NCBI GenBank assembly: GCA_025642075.2 | Contig: JAODUO010001182.1 | Span: 62,001-126,000, forward strand | DNA: 64,000 nucleotides | Reading direction: 5' to 3' | Origin: Ridgeia piscesae | Lineage: Eukaryota > Annelida > Polychaeta > Sabellida > Siboglinidae | Shown here: positions 61,064-64,000 of the stretch, in pieces | Layout of the letters: each line of letters starts with the position of its first letter | Numbering within the stretch: position 1 is the stretch's first letter | Position numbers and translations under genes: made by a program | Notes under the pieces: generated by a model | Databases searched by the model: none | Told to the model about the DNA's origin: nothing | Seen by the model: the letters and a program-made list of their open reading frames with translations, nothing else

Positions 61064-61064
<1 letters not shown>
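58525..61064. other. Repeat-derived stretch
   Basis: Contains the truncated SINE at 59737. Three degenerate copies of a ~100-bp unit (near 59650, 60468 and 60700; TCAGTGTGCAAACATT, GACAACATATT) and a palindrome cluster (60581-60660) lie around it. No gene seen. Confidence 0.5.
59737..59890 (+). mobile_element. 5'-truncated SINE of the same family
   Basis: Retains TACGAGCAGCCTTCGC, CTTCCCAGAGAAGTTGAG, AGGTCTGTCAGGG and the GCGCTATATAAGAACTTA tail, but lacks the tRNA head. Confidence 0.75.
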
Positions 61065-61153
<89 letters not shown>

Positions 61154-61160
61154 TGCGTGC
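61065..61160. repeat. (TG)n(TGCG)n microsatellite
   Basis: TG units followed by about 15 TGCG units. Confidence 0.95.
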
Positions 61161-61633
61161 ACATGCGCTTGTGTGTTGAACATTCATGTTGTTTGGAATG
61201 ATTCATCACCACCCATTTCCTTGTCTTCCATCTTTCTACCAAACCAAATCAACGAATGAAAGCAGAAGAATAATGGGACTTGGCAGATTACTCGATCAGC
61301 CCAAAAAACTGCTTACCAACATTTATTGCCAATGTTTAACCTAGTTCTGGGCTTTATAATCTTATCTGTGTTTTCTTTTTGCAACACAACCACGTCTGAT
61401 TTATGTTCTGGAAACAGAGTGTTTGCATAAATTGAAAAATATATAATTTATAAATTAAATTATTGGTTTTGCCACCCATATTCCAGAACATTTACTTTTT
61501 TAATGGTGAATGTATTGGAATGTATAATGACGTTAGCAGAGTTTGTTGTAATTATCTAATATTTATTATGAAATATCTTAGTTAATTAGGTTGTTCATCT
61601 GACGGCATCCATCCCCATGTCTTGCACTTGTAG

Positions 61634-61708
61634 TGCCACTGGTCAAGCCAGTCAGTGACAGCTGGTGCCGTGGCCGCGCAGGCGCTACGCATGACTGTCG
61701 TTATGCAA
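61634..61708 (+). CDS. Candidate 75-bp internal coding exon
   Basis: A GC-rich 75-bp stretch in AT-rich sequence with strong acceptor (cttgcacttgtag) and donor (gtaagt). Phase 0 reads CHWSSQSVTAGAVAAQALRM then TVVMQ; one alternative frame is also open. A plausible continuation of 51409-51489, leaving the window to the right. Confidence 0.35.
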
Positions 61709-62294
61709 GTAAGTTTATTTTAACAATAAGATTGGCATAAACAACAAATCCTGTGAGTTTACAAAATAACTTTGTATACATTTAGATATATATCAGTGTT
61801 TATATTTAATCAAAAGCACACTTTTCCATCCACATACCTCATTTGTTTACAAATCTGCGTATTTATCATCGGTAACACGTGCGCGTATCATTTACGACAT
61901 TGTTTGCGACATCGTTTGCTTTCGTTGACCAGAGAGTTCCGTTGGTAAAAATATATCAACTTTTGGGAAACTCCGGAGTCGTTGTTTGTTGCAAACTTAT
62001 ATTTGATCAAATGACGTATAAAACTACTACATGTCTCACAAAGTGAGACATGTGGTAGGAAGTATACTAATAAGCAAATATCGGTCATGGTGTACATTGA
62101 CTTTTCTAAAAATGCGTTAAAAATGGGAAATTATGTCAGAATGCAACTGTAAGTGTTGCTATATTATATTGATTGAGGGCTTAGCGTTCCGTGCTCAGTG
62201 TACTATTTGCGTGTTTGATATCTATTAATTTTACTAAATATATACACACTAATAAAACAAATATTGTAAAATGCGGCGCTATCAATTTGTGTAT

Positions 62295-62404
<110 letters not shown>

Positions 62405-62497
62405 CATATTACATGATGACACTCCTGCACATGTACACATACATTAATTTTACTAAATATATACACACTAATAAAACAATATTAAAACGGCGCACAA

Positions 62498-63062
<565 letters not shown>

Positions 63063-63425
63063 AACACACATATATATATAACATTATATTATATTTGTTA
63101 TTGTTATCGTTGTATTGGGTTTTGGATATACCAGGTCGGCGTTAAATATATACTACTGCAAATAAGTATAACTAATGAATAACTTCCGATTACACACCGG
63201 TCTCCCGTACGCGGCATCTACGCATATAGGTTTTAAGGAGACCGATTTCTGTGTATATATGTTATTTATTAGAATATCATAACAATATTGTAGTATGTGG
63301 TGTGTATTTGTATTACAGACAATGTTCCAATTAGACATAATTGGAAAATCAGTTACATAAAAATATACGGCCGGTCTCCTGTAGGCGGTCGTATATGCAC
63401 TGGTCTCCCTATATGCAGCATTTAT

Positions 63426-63455
63426 GTGTGTGTGTGTGTGTGCGTGCGTGCGTGC

Positions 63456-63511
<56 letters not shown>

Positions 63512-63512
63512 T
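63426..63512. repeat. (TG)n(TGCG)n microsatellite
   Basis: Same arrangement as at 61065, preceded by a GGTCTCC/ATATGCA motif shared with other microsatellite borders. Confidence 0.95.
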
Positions 63513-63723
63513 GTACATGTCGAAGTACAAAATGGGAAGCAGCGCTATTAATTAGCCACTAGACCGAAGTTTCTCTACCAGCAATATACCCATAACAGTT
63601 GTAGTTATATGATCGTACGTCAACAGCCCAAAACCACCGACGTTAAACAAACACTAAAACACATTTACATTGAAAACTTTAATTTGTCCATGAAAATATT
63701 ACATCGAATGATGAAAAACTCAC

Positions 63724-63744
63724 CGTCGACAACCCGCCAGGCAT
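63724..63744 (-). CDS. Candidate first coding exon, minus strand
   Basis: ATG followed by seven codons (MPGGLST) and donor gtgagt, in a CpG-containing patch. Phase 0. It might start the gene ending at 49487, but this is a guess. Confidence 0.22.
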
Positions 63745-64000
63745 TTTCTGTGTCGCGGTAATCAATATTACCGAACCGAACGTTGAAAATGATTGACTGT
63801 TGAAGACAGCGGGTAAGCCATGGAAGGAATCTGCAAGCCGGCCACCCAACCTCAAAACCCTTTTAAGGGAAGGAGGAGGTGTGATTTTCCAAAGGCTATG
63901 ATCAGCGAAAGGAGTTTACTCTCCTCCCGACCATGGTTACCTAAAATAAATTACAGCGACCCGACCACCTATATTATATTCTATACATATTAACGTCCAA

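Noticed and set aside
63870..63960. U1 snRNA-like stretch (TATGATCAGCGAAAGGAG)
   Set aside because: Similarity is limited to about 20 bases and the rest of the RNA is absent.

Overview
The window is animal (metazoan) nuclear DNA. Genes are split into short exons with GT-AG introns, non-coding DNA is AT-rich, and there are many microsatellites, minisatellites, tRNA-derived SINEs, non-LTR retrotransposon scraps and short terminal-inverted-repeat elements. The gene content and repeat style suggest a marine invertebrate. A mollusc or other lophotrochozoan is my best guess and a lancelet is possible; nothing seen fixes the phylum.

Two genes are firm, both on the + strand. The first (3769-28721, 16 coding exons) is the NAK-family kinase AAK1/BMP2K. 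All exon phases join cleanly into a 4131-nt reading frame (1376 codons plus stop). It has a complete kinase domain, a Gln-rich middle, and a long tail with WNPF, NPF and DPF-type endocytic motifs, and its tail resembles BMP2K (BIKE) more than AAK1. The second (about 31935-41878) is PAQR3, a seven-helix PAQR-family Golgi protein. Its exons are well conserved, but the third membrane exon carries a one-base frame disruption. BMP2K and PAQR3 are also neighbours in human (4q21), so this looks like old conserved linkage.

Layout. 1-1.5 kb: a possible terminal exon and two opposed LINE remnants. 1.5-3.7 kb: intergenic and 5' flank. 3.8-28.7 kb: BMP2K, with four introns holding minisatellites, three of which run up to a 3' splice site. 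28.7-31.9 kb: intergenic. 31.9-41.9 kb: PAQR3, with a fold-back element, a 35-bp array, a 914-bp inverted-repeat element and SINEs in its introns. 43.3-46.1 kb: a 28-bp satellite of about 100 copies. 46.9-47.3 kb: a compound microsatellite. 48-64 kb: repeat-rich sequence with several unidentified candidate exons, an intact I-PpoI-like His-Me finger endonuclease ORF lying between two 408-bp direct repeats, LINE scraps, a 767-bp hAT-like element, and a pure (AC)n run of more than 500 bp.

I see no operon-like or pathway link between the two main genes beyond linkage: BMP2K kinases act on AP-2/clathrin and Numb trafficking, and PAQR3 is a Golgi tether. The most unusual items are the endonuclease locus, the repeated placement of tandem arrays against 3' splice sites, and the broken PAQR3 exon.
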